Assembly: GCF_003057885.1 (NCBI RefSeq)
Contig: NZ_QAGK01000002.1
Span: forward strand, 1-64,000
Length of the DNA stretch: 64,000 nt
From: Oceaniglobus ichthyenteri
GTDB lineage: Bacteria; Pseudomonadota; Alphaproteobacteria; Rhodobacterales; Rhodobacteraceae
Direction: 5' to 3'
Shown here: piece by piece, positions 35,520 to 44,843 of the stretch
Numbering within the stretch: position 1 is the stretch's first letter
Layout of the letters: each line of letters begins with the position of its first letter
Program-made: the position numbers and the translations under genes
Notes under the pieces: generated by a model
The model's database searches: none
Told to the model about the DNA's origin: nothing
The model's input: the letters and a program-made list of their open reading frames with translations, nothing else

Positions 35520-35653
35520 GAACAGCTTTCTAAGACACCGAGAGTTTAGCAGTATCCCGCCCAAGGTGCAGGGGCATTTGCGCTGTTTCCCCCCGCCCTG
35601 CATCAAACATTCGCGATATCGCGTTGAAAATCCCCCGAAATCGCCGCATGGCG

Positions 35654-36628
35654 CTATGCCAGCCGGATCGCCATGTCGATCATCCGGTTGGAAAATCCCC
35701 ATTCGTTGTCATACCAGCCGAAAATCCGCGCCATGCCTCCCGGCTGTACCATCAGTTCCGGCCCAGCAATGATCAGGGATTCGGGGCGCGCGCGCAAATC
35801 TGTCGAAACCAAGGGCCGGTCGGTCCAGCCCAGAACAGGCCCGACCGCGCCGCGCAATGCCGCCTCAATCGCGGCGTGATCGGGTTTGCCATGCAATTGC
35901 ACGATCAGATCCACCGCCGAAACACTGGCCGTGGGCACACGCACCGCCGCACCGGTGATCCGCCCGGTGAGGTGCGGCAGCACCGTGTCGATCAGCGCCG
36001 TGGCGCTGGTGGTGGTGGGCACCATCGAAAGCGCGCCCGCCCGGCTGCGCGCGAAATCACCGCGCGGCGTGTCAATCATCGGCTGACTGCTGGTATAACA
36101 ATGGATCGTGGTCATATGGCCATGATCAACGCCAAATGCACTGTCCAGCACCGCCAGCAAAGGTGCCAGCGCATTGGTGGTGCAGGATGCGTTTGAAACG
36201 ATGGGGTAATCCCCCGCCGCGCCTTCGTTTGCGCCCAATACCACCGTTGCATCCGCCGCCGCCGATGGCCCCGAAATCAATACCCGCCGCGCCCCGGCGC
36301 GCAGGCCGCGTTCGGCCACGGCGCGGCTGTTGGCCTTGCCCGTGCATTCCAACACCAGATCGACATCGCCAAAATCAAAGGTTGAAATGTCATCGCCATG
36401 ATAGAACGGGATCGCGGTGCCATTGATTGTCAGCGCGCCATCGCCAACGCTCACCGTTCCCGGGAATGGGCCGAAAACACTGTCGTATTCAAACAGATAG
36501 GCACATAAATCGGCCGCTGCGATATCGTTGATCGCCGCAATCGTCACCCCGCTGTCGCGGCGCGATGTGAACAGCGCGCGCACAATCGTACGCCCGATCC
36601 GTCCAAATCCATTGATCGCAATCCGCAT
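35654..36628 (-). CDS. Glyceraldehyde-3-phosphate dehydrogenase family protein
   Basis: A 324-residue NAD-dependent dehydrogenase: Rossmann start MRIAINGFGRIGRTIVRALF, active-site SNASCTTNALAPLL with catalytic cysteine and threonine, substrate pocket VPTTTSATALIDTVLPHLTG, and the C-terminal GWYDNEWGFSNRMIDM. The family includes GapA, GapB and erythrose-4-phosphate dehydrogenase. The loop around the active cysteine and the shorter-than-usual length (typical 330-336) do not settle which. It follows bhcC on the same strand, with a 138-base gap that contains a hairpin, so it may be a separate unit. It may be a second gap gene of the genome. Confidence 0.85.
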   Translation of the reverse strand: MRIAINGFGRIGRTIVRALFTSRRDSGVTIAAINDIAAADLCAYLFEYDSVFGPFPGTVSVGDGALTINGTAIPFYHGDDISTFDFGDVDLVLECTGKANSRAVAERGLRAGARRVLISGPSAAADATVVLGANEGAAGDYPIVSNASCTTNALAPLLAVLDSAFGVDHGHMTTIHCYTSSQPMIDTPRGDFARSRAGALSMVPTTTSATALIDTVLPHLTGRITGAAVRVPTASVSAVDLIVQLHGKPDHAAIEAALRGAVGPVLGWTDRPLVSTDLRARPESLIIAGPELMVQPGGMARIFGWYDNEWGFSNRMIDMAIRLA

Positions 36629-36709
36629 CGTCCCCCCATCACGGCGATATCGTCTGACCGCGCCGCCGATGTCAAATCAGTTCCCGTGTCGTCGCATATC
36701 ACAGCAACA

Positions 36710-36737
36710 AGGGGCAGAAACCACCCTGCCCCTTTTT
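36710..36737. terminator. Hairpin between bhcC and the GAPDH gene
   Basis: AGGGGCAG pairs with CTGCCCCT across AAACCACC. On the plus strand five T follow, but the flanking genes are on the minus strand, where only a weak TTGTTG stretch follows. It could act as a leaky terminator or attenuator between bhcC and gap. Confidence 0.4.
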
Positions 36738-36766
36738 CTTGCTCTTAAATATCCAATAACAAGCCC

Positions 36767-37927
36767 TTAAAACGCTTTGCCACGGGCCGATACCGGCCAC
36801 AGCGTTTCAACCTTGCCGTTGCGCACGCCCACATACCAATCGTGCACGTTACAGGTTGGGTCGCAATGGCCCGGCACCAGCTTCAGCTTGTCGTTTACCT
36901 TCAGCACACCATCCGGGTCGGCCACGACGCCGTGTTCATCGGAACATTTGACGTATTTCACATCGTCCCGCCCATAGATCGTGGGCAGGCCCGAATCCAC
37001 CGATTGCGCCTTTAGCCCGGCATCAACAATCGCTTTGTCGGGCTTGGCGTGGCTCATCACACTGGTCAGAATGAACAATGCGTTTTCCCATTCGCCTTCG
37101 TCGATGCGGTTGCCGTCCTTGTCCAAAATCCGGCCATAATCGGCATCCATGAACGCATATGATCCACACTGAAGTTCGTTATATACGCCCGAGGCCCCTT
37201 CGAAATAATACGATCCGGTGCCGCCACCACCGACGATGTCACACTCCAGCCCTTCGGCCTTCAACGCGTCAACCGCGTCTTTCACCATATCGATGGCAAT
37301 CTGGGTTTTGGCTTTGCGCTCGTCATAGCTGTCAAGATGCTGCATCGCGCCCTGATAGGCCTGAAGCCCCGAAAATTTCAGCCCCTCGGCGGCATCAATC
37401 GCCTTGGCAATTGCCACAACTTCCGGGGTGGTGGTGACGCCACAGCGCCCAGCGCCGCAATCAATTTCCACCAGGCATTCGATCTGCGTGCCATGCTTGA
37501 CCGCGGCCGCCGACAGATTGGGCACATTGTCCAAATCATCGACACAGACAATCGTGCGCGCACCCAGTTTCGGCAGACGCGCGAGGCGGTCAATCTTTTC
37601 CGGCTGCGTCACCTGGTTTGACACCAGAATATCCGTGATTCCGCCACGGGCGAACACCTCGGCCTCAGACACCTTTTGACAGCACACGCCACAAGCCCCG
37701 CCCAGATCCTGTTGAATTTCCTGCACATCCACGGACTTGTGCATTTTGCCATGGCTGCGGTGACGCATTCCGTTGGCCTTGGCAAAGTCGCCCATCTTCT
37801 TGATGTTGCGCTCCATCGCATCCAGATCCAGCACCAGACAAGGCGTGCAAATGTCCGCCTCATCCATGCCGATATGGGCCGGAATGTCATAGCCCACTTC
37901 GAAATCGTCCAAATTCACATCTTTCAT
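36767..37927 (-). CDS. bhcC: beta-Hydroxyaspartate aldolase (BhcC)
   Basis: A 386-residue PLP enzyme of the DSD1/D-threonine-aldolase family. The PLP lysine is in HRSHGKMHKS (K61), with SNQVTQPEKI, VEIDCGAGRCGVTT and the metal site HCDPTCNVHDWY near the end. In the beta-hydroxyaspartate cycle it condenses glycine with glyoxylate to (2R,3S)-beta-hydroxyaspartate. The identification rests on the neighbouring bhcB and bhcA genes and the overall pattern. Alone it could be read as a D-threonine or D-serine-dehydratase-like protein. It is the last of the three bhc genes, with a 20-base gap after bhcB. Confidence 0.85.
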   Translation of the reverse strand: MKDVNLDDFEVGYDIPAHIGMDEADICTPCLVLDLDAMERNIKKMGDFAKANGMRHRSHGKMHKSVDVQEIQQDLGGACGVCCQKVSEAEVFARGGITDILVSNQVTQPEKIDRLARLPKLGARTIVCVDDLDNVPNLSAAAVKHGTQIECLVEIDCGAGRCGVTTTPEVVAIAKAIDAAEGLKFSGLQAYQGAMQHLDSYDERKAKTQIAIDMVKDAVDALKAEGLECDIVGGGGTGSYYFEGASGVYNELQCGSYAFMDADYGRILDKDGNRIDEGEWENALFILTSVMSHAKPDKAIVDAGLKAQSVDSGLPTIYGRDDVKYVKCSDEHGVVADPDGVLKVNDKLKLVPGHCDPTCNVHDWYVGVRNGKVETLWPVSARGKAF

Positions 37928-37947
37928 GTCGAATCCTCCTCAGGCCC

Positions 37948-38913
37948 CTACATCCAGGGCAGTTTTTTCAAATCTACATTGCCGCCGGTGATGATCACGC
38001 CCACCCGTTTGCCGCGAAACACCTCGGGGTTTTTCAGGATCGTCGCCAGGGGCACAGCGCAGCTTGCCTCCATCACGATTTTCATCCGCTGCCAGGTCAA
38101 AAGCATGGCGGCGATGATTTCATCCTCGGACGCAGTCAGAATATCGGTGACATGGCGCTGCACGAAATGCCATGTCAGCTCTTTCAATGGCACTTTCAGC
38201 CCGTCGGCAACGGTCACAGGCGCGTCATCGGCAATGATATGCCCGGCCCGAAACGACCGCGCCGCATCATCGGCCTGTTCGGGTTCGGCGGCGTACACCT
38301 TAACCTCGGGCGCAATGTTGGACAGGGTCAGGCAGGTGCCCGAAATCATGCCACCACCGCCGATGGGTGCAATCACCGCATCCAATCCGTCGGTCTGCTC
38401 CAGCAATTCGCGGCTGCACGTCCCCTGCCCGGCAATCACCCGCGGGTCATTATAGGGGTGCACGAAATCGGCGCCGGTTTCGGCATGGATCTTGGCAAAC
38501 ACCTCTTCGCGGCTGGTTGTCGATGGCTCGCATTCCGTGATGATCCCGCCATAGCCCAAAACCGCATCCTTTTTGGCCTGGGGGGCGGTACGCGGCATCA
38601 CCACATGGCACGGAATACCCCGCCGCCCGGCGGCATAGGCCAGAGATGATCCATGATTGCCGCTTGAATGGGTGGCGACACCGTTGCGTGCCTCGGCATC
38701 GCTTAACCCGAACACCGCATTGGACGCACCGCGCACCTTGAACGCGCCGGCCTTTTGAAAATTCTCGCATTTGAAAAACAGTTCGGCCCCCGTCAGCTCG
38801 TTCAGATAGGACGAGGTCAGAACCGGCGTGCGGTGAATATGGGGGGTGATCCGCTCATGGGCCGCAATCACATCGTCATAGGTCGGGAGTATCATATCAC
38901 CACTGTCCTTCAT
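37948..38913 (-). CDS. bhcB: beta-Hydroxyaspartate dehydratase (BhcB)
   Basis: A 321-residue (or 315 from the ATG at 38895) fold-type II PLP enzyme like serine/threonine dehydratases. The PLP lysine lies in AFKVRGASNA (K59 from 38913), followed by ATHSSGNHGSSLAYAAG, the phosphate loop GGGGMISGTC and VGVIITGGNVDLKKLPW. In the cycle it converts beta-hydroxyaspartate to iminosuccinate with loss of water. The start at 38913 overlaps the bhcA stop (ATGA). MILPTYDDV further in is the alternative and matches the usual N-terminus of the family. Confidence 0.85.
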   Translation of the reverse strand: MKDSGDMILPTYDDVIAAHERITPHIHRTPVLTSSYLNELTGAELFFKCENFQKAGAFKVRGASNAVFGLSDAEARNGVATHSSGNHGSSLAYAAGRRGIPCHVVMPRTAPQAKKDAVLGYGGIITECEPSTTSREEVFAKIHAETGADFVHPYNDPRVIAGQGTCSRELLEQTDGLDAVIAPIGGGGMISGTCLTLSNIAPEVKVYAAEPEQADDAARSFRAGHIIADDAPVTVADGLKVPLKELTWHFVQRHVTDILTASEDEIIAAMLLTWQRMKIVMEASCAVPLATILKNPEVFRGKRVGVIITGGNVDLKKLPWM

Positions 38914-40103
38914 TGTGCTGCTGCCTTCATTTTGGCATTGGCCCCCACCATAAACGCCTTTTGCGCCGCCGCAACGCCACTGCCCAGGGGAATATCCAGG
39001 CCCAGATCGGCCATGCACATCTCGGCCGTGGCAATCCCGCTCAGGGTCATCACATCGGTGAGCGATCCAAGATGGCCAATGCGAAATACCTTGCCCGCAA
39101 CCTCGCCCAATCCCACCCCGAATGCCACACCGTAAGCATCGGCAGCATGGGTCACGATATCGGTGGCGTTAAACCCTTCGGGGGTCACAATCGCGCTGAC
39201 CGTATCAGATTGCACATCATCCGACACCGCGCACAGGTTCAGCCCCCATGCCGCAACCGCCGCGCGCACCCCGCTGGCAATCCGGCGATGGCGGGCAAAA
39301 ACATTGTCCAATCCTTCGTCCAGCAACATATGCGAACTGATCAGCAACCCATTCATCAGCCCCACAGCGGGGGTATAGGGATAGGCGTTGTTGGCATATG
39401 CCTTTTCCATATCGCGAATATCAAAGAAGGTGCGCTTTAATTGCGCCATTTCTACAGATCCGCGCGCCTTGTCGGAAAATCCGACAATCGCCAAACCGGC
39501 AGGCAGCATGAAACCCTTTTGCGATCCGGTCACCGCCACATCGACACCCCAGGCATCGAACTGAAAATCCATCGACCCGATGGAACTGACCCCATCCACC
39601 AGCAACAGCGCCGGGTGATCGGCCGCGTCCATCGCCCGGCGGATCGCGCCGATGTCCGACACAACGCCAGTGGCGGTTTCATTATGGGTGGCCAGTACGG
39701 CCTTGATTGCTTTCCCTTTGTCCCCGGTCAGGATCTCTTCGAACCGATCCGCCGGAATGCCGTGACCCCACGGGGTTTCCACCACCTGAACATCCAATCC
39801 GAACCGTTGGCACATATCAATCCAACGATGCGAAAACATACCATTGCGCGCGATCAAAACCGTGTCACCGGGTGACAAAGTGTTGGTGATCGCCGTTTCC
39901 CACCCGCCCGTGCCGGTGGACGGAAAGATAAACACATGGGCGCTGTCCGATTTCAGAACCTTTTGCACATTGGCCCGCGCCGGGTGCAAAATGCGCCCGA
40001 AAATCGGCGAGCGGTGATCGACCGTCGGCATATCACACGCTTTGCGCACAACTTCTGGAATGTTCGTCGGGCCGGGAATGAAAACGGGGTTCTGAAAGCT
40101 CAT
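38910..40103 (-). CDS. bhcA: L-Aspartate:glyoxylate aminotransferase (BhcA)
   Basis: A 397-residue class V aminotransferase of the serine/alanine-glyoxylate group. It starts MSFQNPVFIPGPTNIPEVV, has STGTGGWETAITNTLSPGD, the aspartate of DGVSSIGSMDF (D170) and the PLP lysine in VTGSQKGFMLPAG (K196). BhcA transfers the amino group of aspartate to glyoxylate, making glycine for the aldolase and oxaloacetate as net product. It is the first gene of the bhcABC operon. The upstream spacer is AT-rich with palindromes, and the usual divergent IclR-type bhcR gene is not there. Confidence 0.9.
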   Translation of the reverse strand: MSFQNPVFIPGPTNIPEVVRKACDMPTVDHRSPIFGRILHPARANVQKVLKSDSAHVFIFPSTGTGGWETAITNTLSPGDTVLIARNGMFSHRWIDMCQRFGLDVQVVETPWGHGIPADRFEEILTGDKGKAIKAVLATHNETATGVVSDIGAIRRAMDAADHPALLLVDGVSSIGSMDFQFDAWGVDVAVTGSQKGFMLPAGLAIVGFSDKARGSVEMAQLKRTFFDIRDMEKAYANNAYPYTPAVGLMNGLLISSHMLLDEGLDNVFARHRRIASGVRAAVAAWGLNLCAVSDDVQSDTVSAIVTPEGFNATDIVTHAADAYGVAFGVGLGEVAGKVFRIGHLGSLTDVMTLSGIATAEMCMADLGLDIPLGSGVAAAQKAFMVGANAKMKAAAQ

Positions 40104-40167
40104 CGCATCCTCCTAGGTGGCGTTACACCTGTTCTACGTTGCCTCCATCCGCATCTCAATTTTTTTG

Positions 40168-40184
40168 AATTTGATTTTCAAATT
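40168..40184. promoter_or_regulatory. Palindrome in the bhcA upstream region
   Basis: AATTTGA-TTT-TCAAATT is a perfect 7-base inverted repeat 65 bases upstream of bhcA. Further TTTGAA/TTCAAA motifs follow up to about 40258, such as TTTGAATTTTTC and TTTTTCAAAAATG, in an AT-rich stretch. This looks like an operator region for a dimeric regulator, and for BhcR in particular that would be a guess. Confidence 0.45.
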
Positions 40185-40305
40185 ATGAAAAATCGAAACT
40201 TCTGAACATTTTCAATAGTTTGAATTTTTCACCCCTTGGTGATATTTTTCAAAAATGTGAAAGGCGGCATATTTCATGCCTTTCGCCCGCCACAAGCGCC
40301 AGACA

Positions 40306-40332
40306 AAAAATGTCGTGGGGCCGCAAGGCCCC
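40306..40332 (-). terminator. Terminator of adenine deaminase gene
   Basis: On the minus strand GGGGCC-TTGC-GGCCCC is followed after ACGACA by six T. It lies just beyond the stop of the adenine deaminase gene at 40347. Confidence 0.75.
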
Positions 40333-40346
40333 TCCGCCTGGTCACA

Positions 40347-42047
40347 CTAACCGATGATCTCAAACCGGGTCACATCAACCATGCCGCGGTCGGTGATTTT
40401 CAGCATCGGAATCACCGGCAGCGCCAAAAACGCCAGTTGCAAAAACGGCTCATCCAGCACCACGCCCAATGACACCGCCGCCGCGCGCAGGGCCACCAAT
40501 CGCGCGTGCACCGTTTCAAACGGCTCCAAACTCATCAATCCCGCCATCGGCAGTGCCAGTTCGGCCAACACCGCGCCATCCCGCACCACGACAAAACCAC
40601 CTTCAATCTCGCCCAGCCGGTTTGCGGCCAGCGCCATGTCATCGTAATTCACCCCGACCACCGCGATATTGTGGTGGTCATGACACACGGTCGATGCAAT
40701 CGACCCAGCCTGAATGCCAAAGCCGCGCACAAACCCATTGGCGATATTGCCGTTCTTTCCATGCCGCTCAATCACTGTGATCCGCGCCAGATCGCGCGCC
40801 GGATCAGGGGCCTTATCGCCGTTTTCAACCGCGATATCCTCGTGCAAATGTTCGGTGATAATCTTACCCGGAATCACCCCAATCACATCACTTTGCGCGC
40901 GGTTACTGGTGGTGCGAAAATCGCCCGCCCCCACAGGCGGAGCTTTCACCGATTGCTGCCCTATCGGGGCCAAAACCCGGCGCGCCTCAAACGCCGCAGC
41001 ATCCATCACCACGCCGCCGCACAACACCGCCTGCACATCACAGGCCTCTAACGATCCAACGGCCACAATATCCGCCCGCTTGCCCGGTGCGATCTGCCCG
41101 CGATCTTTCAGCCCAAACGCCTCGGCCGCCGAAAGCGACGCCGCGCGATAAGCGGCCAGCGGGCTAACCCCGCGCGCAATCGCCGTGCGGATCATGTAAT
41201 CAAGATGCCCCTGCTCGGCGATGTCCAATGGATTGCGATCATCGGTGCAAAAACAGCAATAGGCACTGGTCGCATCGTTTAATATCGGCAGCAATGCCTC
41301 TAAATCCTTCGATACCGATCCTTCGCGGATCAACACCCGCATCCCCTTGCGCAGCTTTTCCAATGCCTCTTCGGCGCTTGTCGCCTCGTGTTCGGTGCGA
41401 ATACCGGCGGCGATATAGGCGTTCAGGTCGCGCCCTGACAACAGCGGCGCGTGCCCGTCAATGTGTTGGCCGCGAAACGCCTCAAGCTTGTCCATACACC
41501 CCGGATCGCGGTGAATAACACCCGGATAATTCATGAACTCAGCCAGGCCCAGCGCCGCAGGATGATCCAGCAGCGGCAGCAAATCCGCCGCTGAAATCGC
41601 CGCCCCCGCCGTCTCCATATCGGTTGAGGGTACACAGGAAGACAGCTGCACCTTGATATCCATCACCGTTTCCATTGCCGCATCCAGAAAATACTGTATC
41701 CCCGGCACCCCCAGGACATTTGCAATCTCATGGGGGTCACAGATGGCGGTCGTCACACCGTGCGGGCCAACACAGCGGTCAAATTCAAACGGCGTGACCA
41801 GCGAACTTTCGATATGCAAATGCGTGTCGATAAACCCCGGCACCAGGGTGAGGCCGGTCAGATCCATCACCTCGACCCCGTCATATGTATCGCCGATGCC
41901 CACAATCTGCCCGTCGGTGATCGCCACATCGCCACTGATCCGCGCGCCGGTGACAACGCAAAAAACCGTCGCCCCCCGCAAGACCAGATCACAAGGCGCG
42001 CCGCCTTGGGCGGTTTCAATCAGACGAGACAGGCTGGGATCGGGCAT
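40347..42047 (-). CDS. ade: Adenine deaminase
   Basis: A 566-residue metal-dependent amidohydrolase that converts adenine to hypoxanthine and ammonia. The entry metal motif [16 protein letters not shown], the [17 protein letters not shown] segment, [20 protein letters not shown] with the metal-binding aspartate, and the C-terminal domain ([10 protein letters not shown]-type region, [16 protein letters not shown]) are those of the bacterial Ade family. Length is normal. It is upstream of bhcA on the same strand but its own terminator separates the two. No transporter for purines is adjacent. Confidence 0.9.
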   Translation of the reverse strand: MPDPSLSRLIETAQGGAPCDLVLRGATVFCVVTGARISGDVAITDGQIVGIGDTYDGVEVMDLTGLTLVPGFIDTHLHIESSLVTPFEFDRCVGPHGVTTAICDPHEIANVLGVPGIQYFLDAAMETVMDIKVQLSSCVPSTDMETAGAAISAADLLPLLDHPAALGLAEFMNYPGVIHRDPGCMDKLEAFRGQHIDGHAPLLSGRDLNAYIAAGIRTEHEATSAEEALEKLRKGMRVLIREGSVSKDLEALLPILNDATSAYCCFCTDDRNPLDIAEQGHLDYMIRTAIARGVSPLAAYRAASLSAAEAFGLKDRGQIAPGKRADIVAVGSLEACDVQAVLCGGVVMDAAAFEARRVLAPIGQQSVKAPPVGAGDFRTTSNRAQSDVIGVIPGKIITEHLHEDIAVENGDKAPDPARDLARITVIERHGKNGNIANGFVRGFGIQAGSIASTVCHDHHNIAVVGVNYDDMALAANRLGEIEGGFVVVRDGAVLAELALPMAGLMSLEPFETVHARLVALRAAAVSLGVVLDEPFLQLAFLALPVIPMLKITDRGMVDVTRFEIIG

Positions 42048-42374
42048 CAGATGCCTCCTTCATGGGTAAATGTGTGACAGATTGGCACCAAATCACGTCA
42101 AACGTCCAGTGTTCGCGCCCTGAAATCGCCTGTTGACGCGGCTTGCCTTTTTTCAGGCAGAAAATCGCGCTATGTTATTATTTAAGCGCCCATGTGATCG
42201 GGAAGTGTGATGCAACCAGAAGAAGAGTTGCATCACAAAAGACAGGCAAAACATCTCTTTCGTCATCAGGTTTATAATCATGATGGCATCATAGTTCCTC
42301 CCTGACTGGACAGGCCGCGGTTCGCCGCGGCCTTTTTTTGTGGCGCCACAAATACAACCTAAGCGCGATCAAAT
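42048..42374. other. Spacer upstream of ade holding a candidate small RNA
   Basis: This gap of about 330 bases has no convincing ORF. It includes the likely promoter of the minus-strand ade gene near 42060-42120. It also holds a plus-strand structured stretch that ends in a strong terminator (see ncRNA entry). After the terminator, a palindrome TGTGGCGCCACA lies at 42340-42351. Confidence 0.6.
42185..42339 (+). ncRNA. Candidate structured small RNA with its own terminator
   Basis: An 11-pair hairpin, TGTGATGCAAC / GTTGCATCACA, with a purine-rich loop CAGAAGAAGA (42206-42237), is followed by a short hairpin ATGATGGCATCAT at about 42279-42292. A single-stranded TCCTCCC-like stretch (about 42295-42303) precedes a terminator, GGCCGCGG-TTCG-CCGCGGCC plus seven T (42313-42339). 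No gene on the plus strand needs this terminator: ade upstream and the HMCES gene downstream are both on the minus strand. A TATGTT (-10-like) at 42171-42176 would put the start near 42185. It is unlike 6S, SRP or tmRNA. The 5' end is inferred. Confidence 0.6.
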
Positions 42375-43037
42375 TCATTCCACATCCAGCGGATCAATCA
42401 GCTCAGGCCCCGCCGCCCGGTTTGAATTTACGCTCCGGTCCACCCGGTGCCAGATCAGCGCATCGTCGGGCGCGGCCGTCATCAAAACCGCCGCCCCATG
42501 CCCCGCCTCGCCCAGCCACAGCGCCCAATCCTCGGGCGCCACGATCACCGGCATCCGGTGGTGGATTTCTGCCATTGCCGGGTTGGCGGCGGTGGTCACC
42601 ACGGCGCAGGTCGCCATCGGGTCATCATTTCCCCACACTTGCCAGATCCCGGCCATCGCCAAGGGCGCACCATCGGCGCGGGCGATGTACCAAGGCAATC
42701 GGTTGCCTTCGGCATCCTTGGTCCACTCATAAAATCCACTGGCGGGAATCAAACACCGCCGGGCGCGCGCGGCGTCGCGGAACGCGGGCTTTTGTGCAAT
42801 GGTTTCGGCGCGCGCATTGATCAACAGCGGCCCATCGTTTTCGGCCTTGTACCAATTGGGCAAAAACCCCCATCGCATCGCCGAAAGCCGCCGCGCGCCG
42901 TCTGATGCTACCACATGCACACGATTTGTCGGGCACACGTTATAATTCGGCACCTCGGGCAAATCATTGCCCGGCGCCGCCTGAAACATCTGCGCCATCG
43001 CATCATGGGGCAGCGTGACTGCCATTCGTCCGCACAT
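42375..43037 (-). CDS. HMCES/YedK-type abasic-site processing protein
   Basis: From the ATG at 43037 the protein has 220 residues and starts MCGRMAVTL, so the catalytic cysteine becomes residue 1 after methionine removal. Other family residues are in YNVCPTNRVHVV, LINARAETIAQKPAFRDA, CLIPASGFYEW and IHHRMPVIVAPED (histidine of the active site). The enzyme makes a thiazolidine crosslink with abasic sites in single-stranded DNA and protects them. The upstream frame to 43118 must be non-coding because the cysteine would be buried. Confidence 0.95.
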   Translation of the reverse strand: MCGRMAVTLPHDAMAQMFQAAPGNDLPEVPNYNVCPTNRVHVVASDGARRLSAMRWGFLPNWYKAENDGPLLINARAETIAQKPAFRDAARARRCLIPASGFYEWTKDAEGNRLPWYIARADGAPLAMAGIWQVWGNDDPMATCAVVTTAANPAMAEIHHRMPVIVAPEDWALWLGEAGHGAAVLMTAAPDDALIWHRVDRSVNSNRAAGPELIDPLDVE

Positions 43038-43153
43038 AACCCACCTTAACAAACAATCAGGCCGTCCGACATGACGAACGGCCCTTGGTTTTTTCTTGCC
43101 AAAAATATCCAAATCCAACCGACGCCAGAAACACGCCAGCAGATTTGGCGCGC

Positions 43154-44710
43154 TTACTTTTGCGTGATGCGCCCTTCGACCACGGGCGAGACTGGCGCAT
43201 TTGCCGCCATATATTCGGCCAGCACATCGGCCACGTCCGGACCGAAATCATAGGCGTTTTCCGCATCGCGGAACATGCTGAACCCATCGCCGCCATTGCG
43301 CACGAAATTGTTTGACACCACGCCATAGGTTGCCGCCGGATCAATCGGTTCACCGCCGACCATCACATCGGAAATCCGGCTGCCCACGGGCTGACTCAGA
43401 TCGAAGGCATAGGTCATGCCGCCCACCTGTACGAACCGGCCTGAGGCCTCTTCATGCTGGCTGACTGCGTTTTCCAACGCTTCCAACATCACCGCACCGG
43501 TCACCTGAAATGTCGACAGGGTATTTTGAAACGGCAGCACGGTCAAAACCTCGCCCATGGTCACCTCTCCGGCATCAATGCTGGCGCGCACGCCGCCGCT
43601 GTTTTGAATGGCGATCTGAATGCCTTGGTCGGCCACGCGGGCCAGCATGGCATCGGAAATCAGGTTGCCCATCGCACATTCCTGCACCCGGCACACCGTA
43701 CGGTCGCCATCAATCGCCTCGGTGGTTTCGGCCACCACCTTGTTGCGGATTTCATCCAAAGGCACGGCGGCCTCGGCCACACGATCCTTGGTGGCGGAAT
43801 CCTCGGCCACGTTGCCATCCATGATCAATGGCGCGCCCTCGGCGGCGGTAATCACACCATCATCATCAAAGGTTACATTCAATTCACCCAGGAATTTGCC
43901 ATAGGCATAGGCCTGTACGATGGCGGTATCGCCCACCATGGTGGGGTATTTGCCAACCGCGCCGTCCATATCGCCCAACAATGTGTTGGTGTGTCCGCCG
44001 ACAATCACATCAACACCGGTGGTGTTTGCCGCCACCTCCTGATCCACGCCAAAGCCGGAGTGGGACAGCACGATAATCTTGTTCACGCCCTGTTCGGTCA
44101 GCTTATCGACTTCGCCCTGCACGGCATCGCTGGGATCGGTGAAAATCACGTTGGGGCCGGGGCTGGCCAATTCATCGGTGTTTTGGGGGGTCAGCCCGAT
44201 CAGGCCGATCTTTTCACCGCCCTGTTCGATCACCACCGATTTCTGGATCACATCGGCCAACAGGGGTTCGCCGGAAATATCAGCATTGCTCATCAGAATG
44301 GGAAAATCCAGCGCTTCGGTAAAGCCGCGCAAAACCTCGGGGCCATCGTCGAATTCGTGGTTGCCCACGGTCATCGCGTCATAGCCCATTTTGTTCATCA
44401 TTTCGGCGGCCAGTTTCCCCTTGTAATAGGTATAAAACAGCGTGCCCTGAAACTGATCGCCGCCATCCACAAGGATGCTGTTGTTTGACCGCGCCCGTGC
44501 ATCGGCAATGGCGGTGACCAGCCGTGCTGATCCGCCAAAACACTCGCCTGCGGTGTTGTCTTCGGCCGAACAGCCGGAATCATACTTGCTGATCGGTTCG
44601 AAGCGGGCGTGAAAATCGTTGGTGTGCAGAATCGTCAGCGAATAATCGGCCTGTGCCACACCGGCCGACAGCGCCAGCGCGGCAACGGATGAAAGCAAAC
44701 GAAGTGTCAT
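43154..44710 (-). CDS. Periplasmic 5'-nucleotidase/metallophosphatase (UshA type)
   Basis: From the ATG at 44710 the product has 518 residues. A signal peptide (MTLRLLSSVAALALSAGVAQA) precedes the metallophosphatase domain with LTILHTNDFHARFE, VDGGDQFQGTLFY, AMTVGNHEFDDGPEVL and IVLSHSGFGVDQEVA, then GGHTN. The C-terminal 5'-nucleotidase domain has QNSGGVRASIDAGEVT and VVSNNFVRNGGDGFSMF. It would release nucleosides and phosphate from nucleotides in the periplasm. It fits beside ade for purine salvage, though the two are not in one operon. It diverges from the DUF952 gene. Confidence 0.9.
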   Translation of the reverse strand: MTLRLLSSVAALALSAGVAQADYSLTILHTNDFHARFEPISKYDSGCSAEDNTAGECFGGSARLVTAIADARARSNNSILVDGGDQFQGTLFYTYYKGKLAAEMMNKMGYDAMTVGNHEFDDGPEVLRGFTEALDFPILMSNADISGEPLLADVIQKSVVIEQGGEKIGLIGLTPQNTDELASPGPNVIFTDPSDAVQGEVDKLTEQGVNKIIVLSHSGFGVDQEVAANTTGVDVIVGGHTNTLLGDMDGAVGKYPTMVGDTAIVQAYAYGKFLGELNVTFDDDGVITAAEGAPLIMDGNVAEDSATKDRVAEAAVPLDEIRNKVVAETTEAIDGDRTVCRVQECAMGNLISDAMLARVADQGIQIAIQNSGGVRASIDAGEVTMGEVLTVLPFQNTLSTFQVTGAVMLEALENAVSQHEEASGRFVQVGGMTYAFDLSQPVGSRISDVMVGGEPIDPAATYGVVSNNFVRNGGDGFSMFRDAENAYDFGPDVADVLAEYMAANAPVSPVVEGRITQK

Positions 44711-44843
44711 GATAATCCCCCAGGGTTGGTTATGCGGATCAGATTGGCCAATGCCGCCGCGTCTGTCAAAGGCCAATGCACCGGTTGGCGTAATGGCGCA
44801 CCACTGCCTTGACCCCCGCTTAGCGAAAGGGCATCACACCCGG

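Noticed and set aside
40317-40332. GGGGCC-GCAA-GGCCCC hairpin as part of a bhcA leader
   Set aside because: The T run and the position just after the ade stop show that it is the ade terminator on the minus strand.
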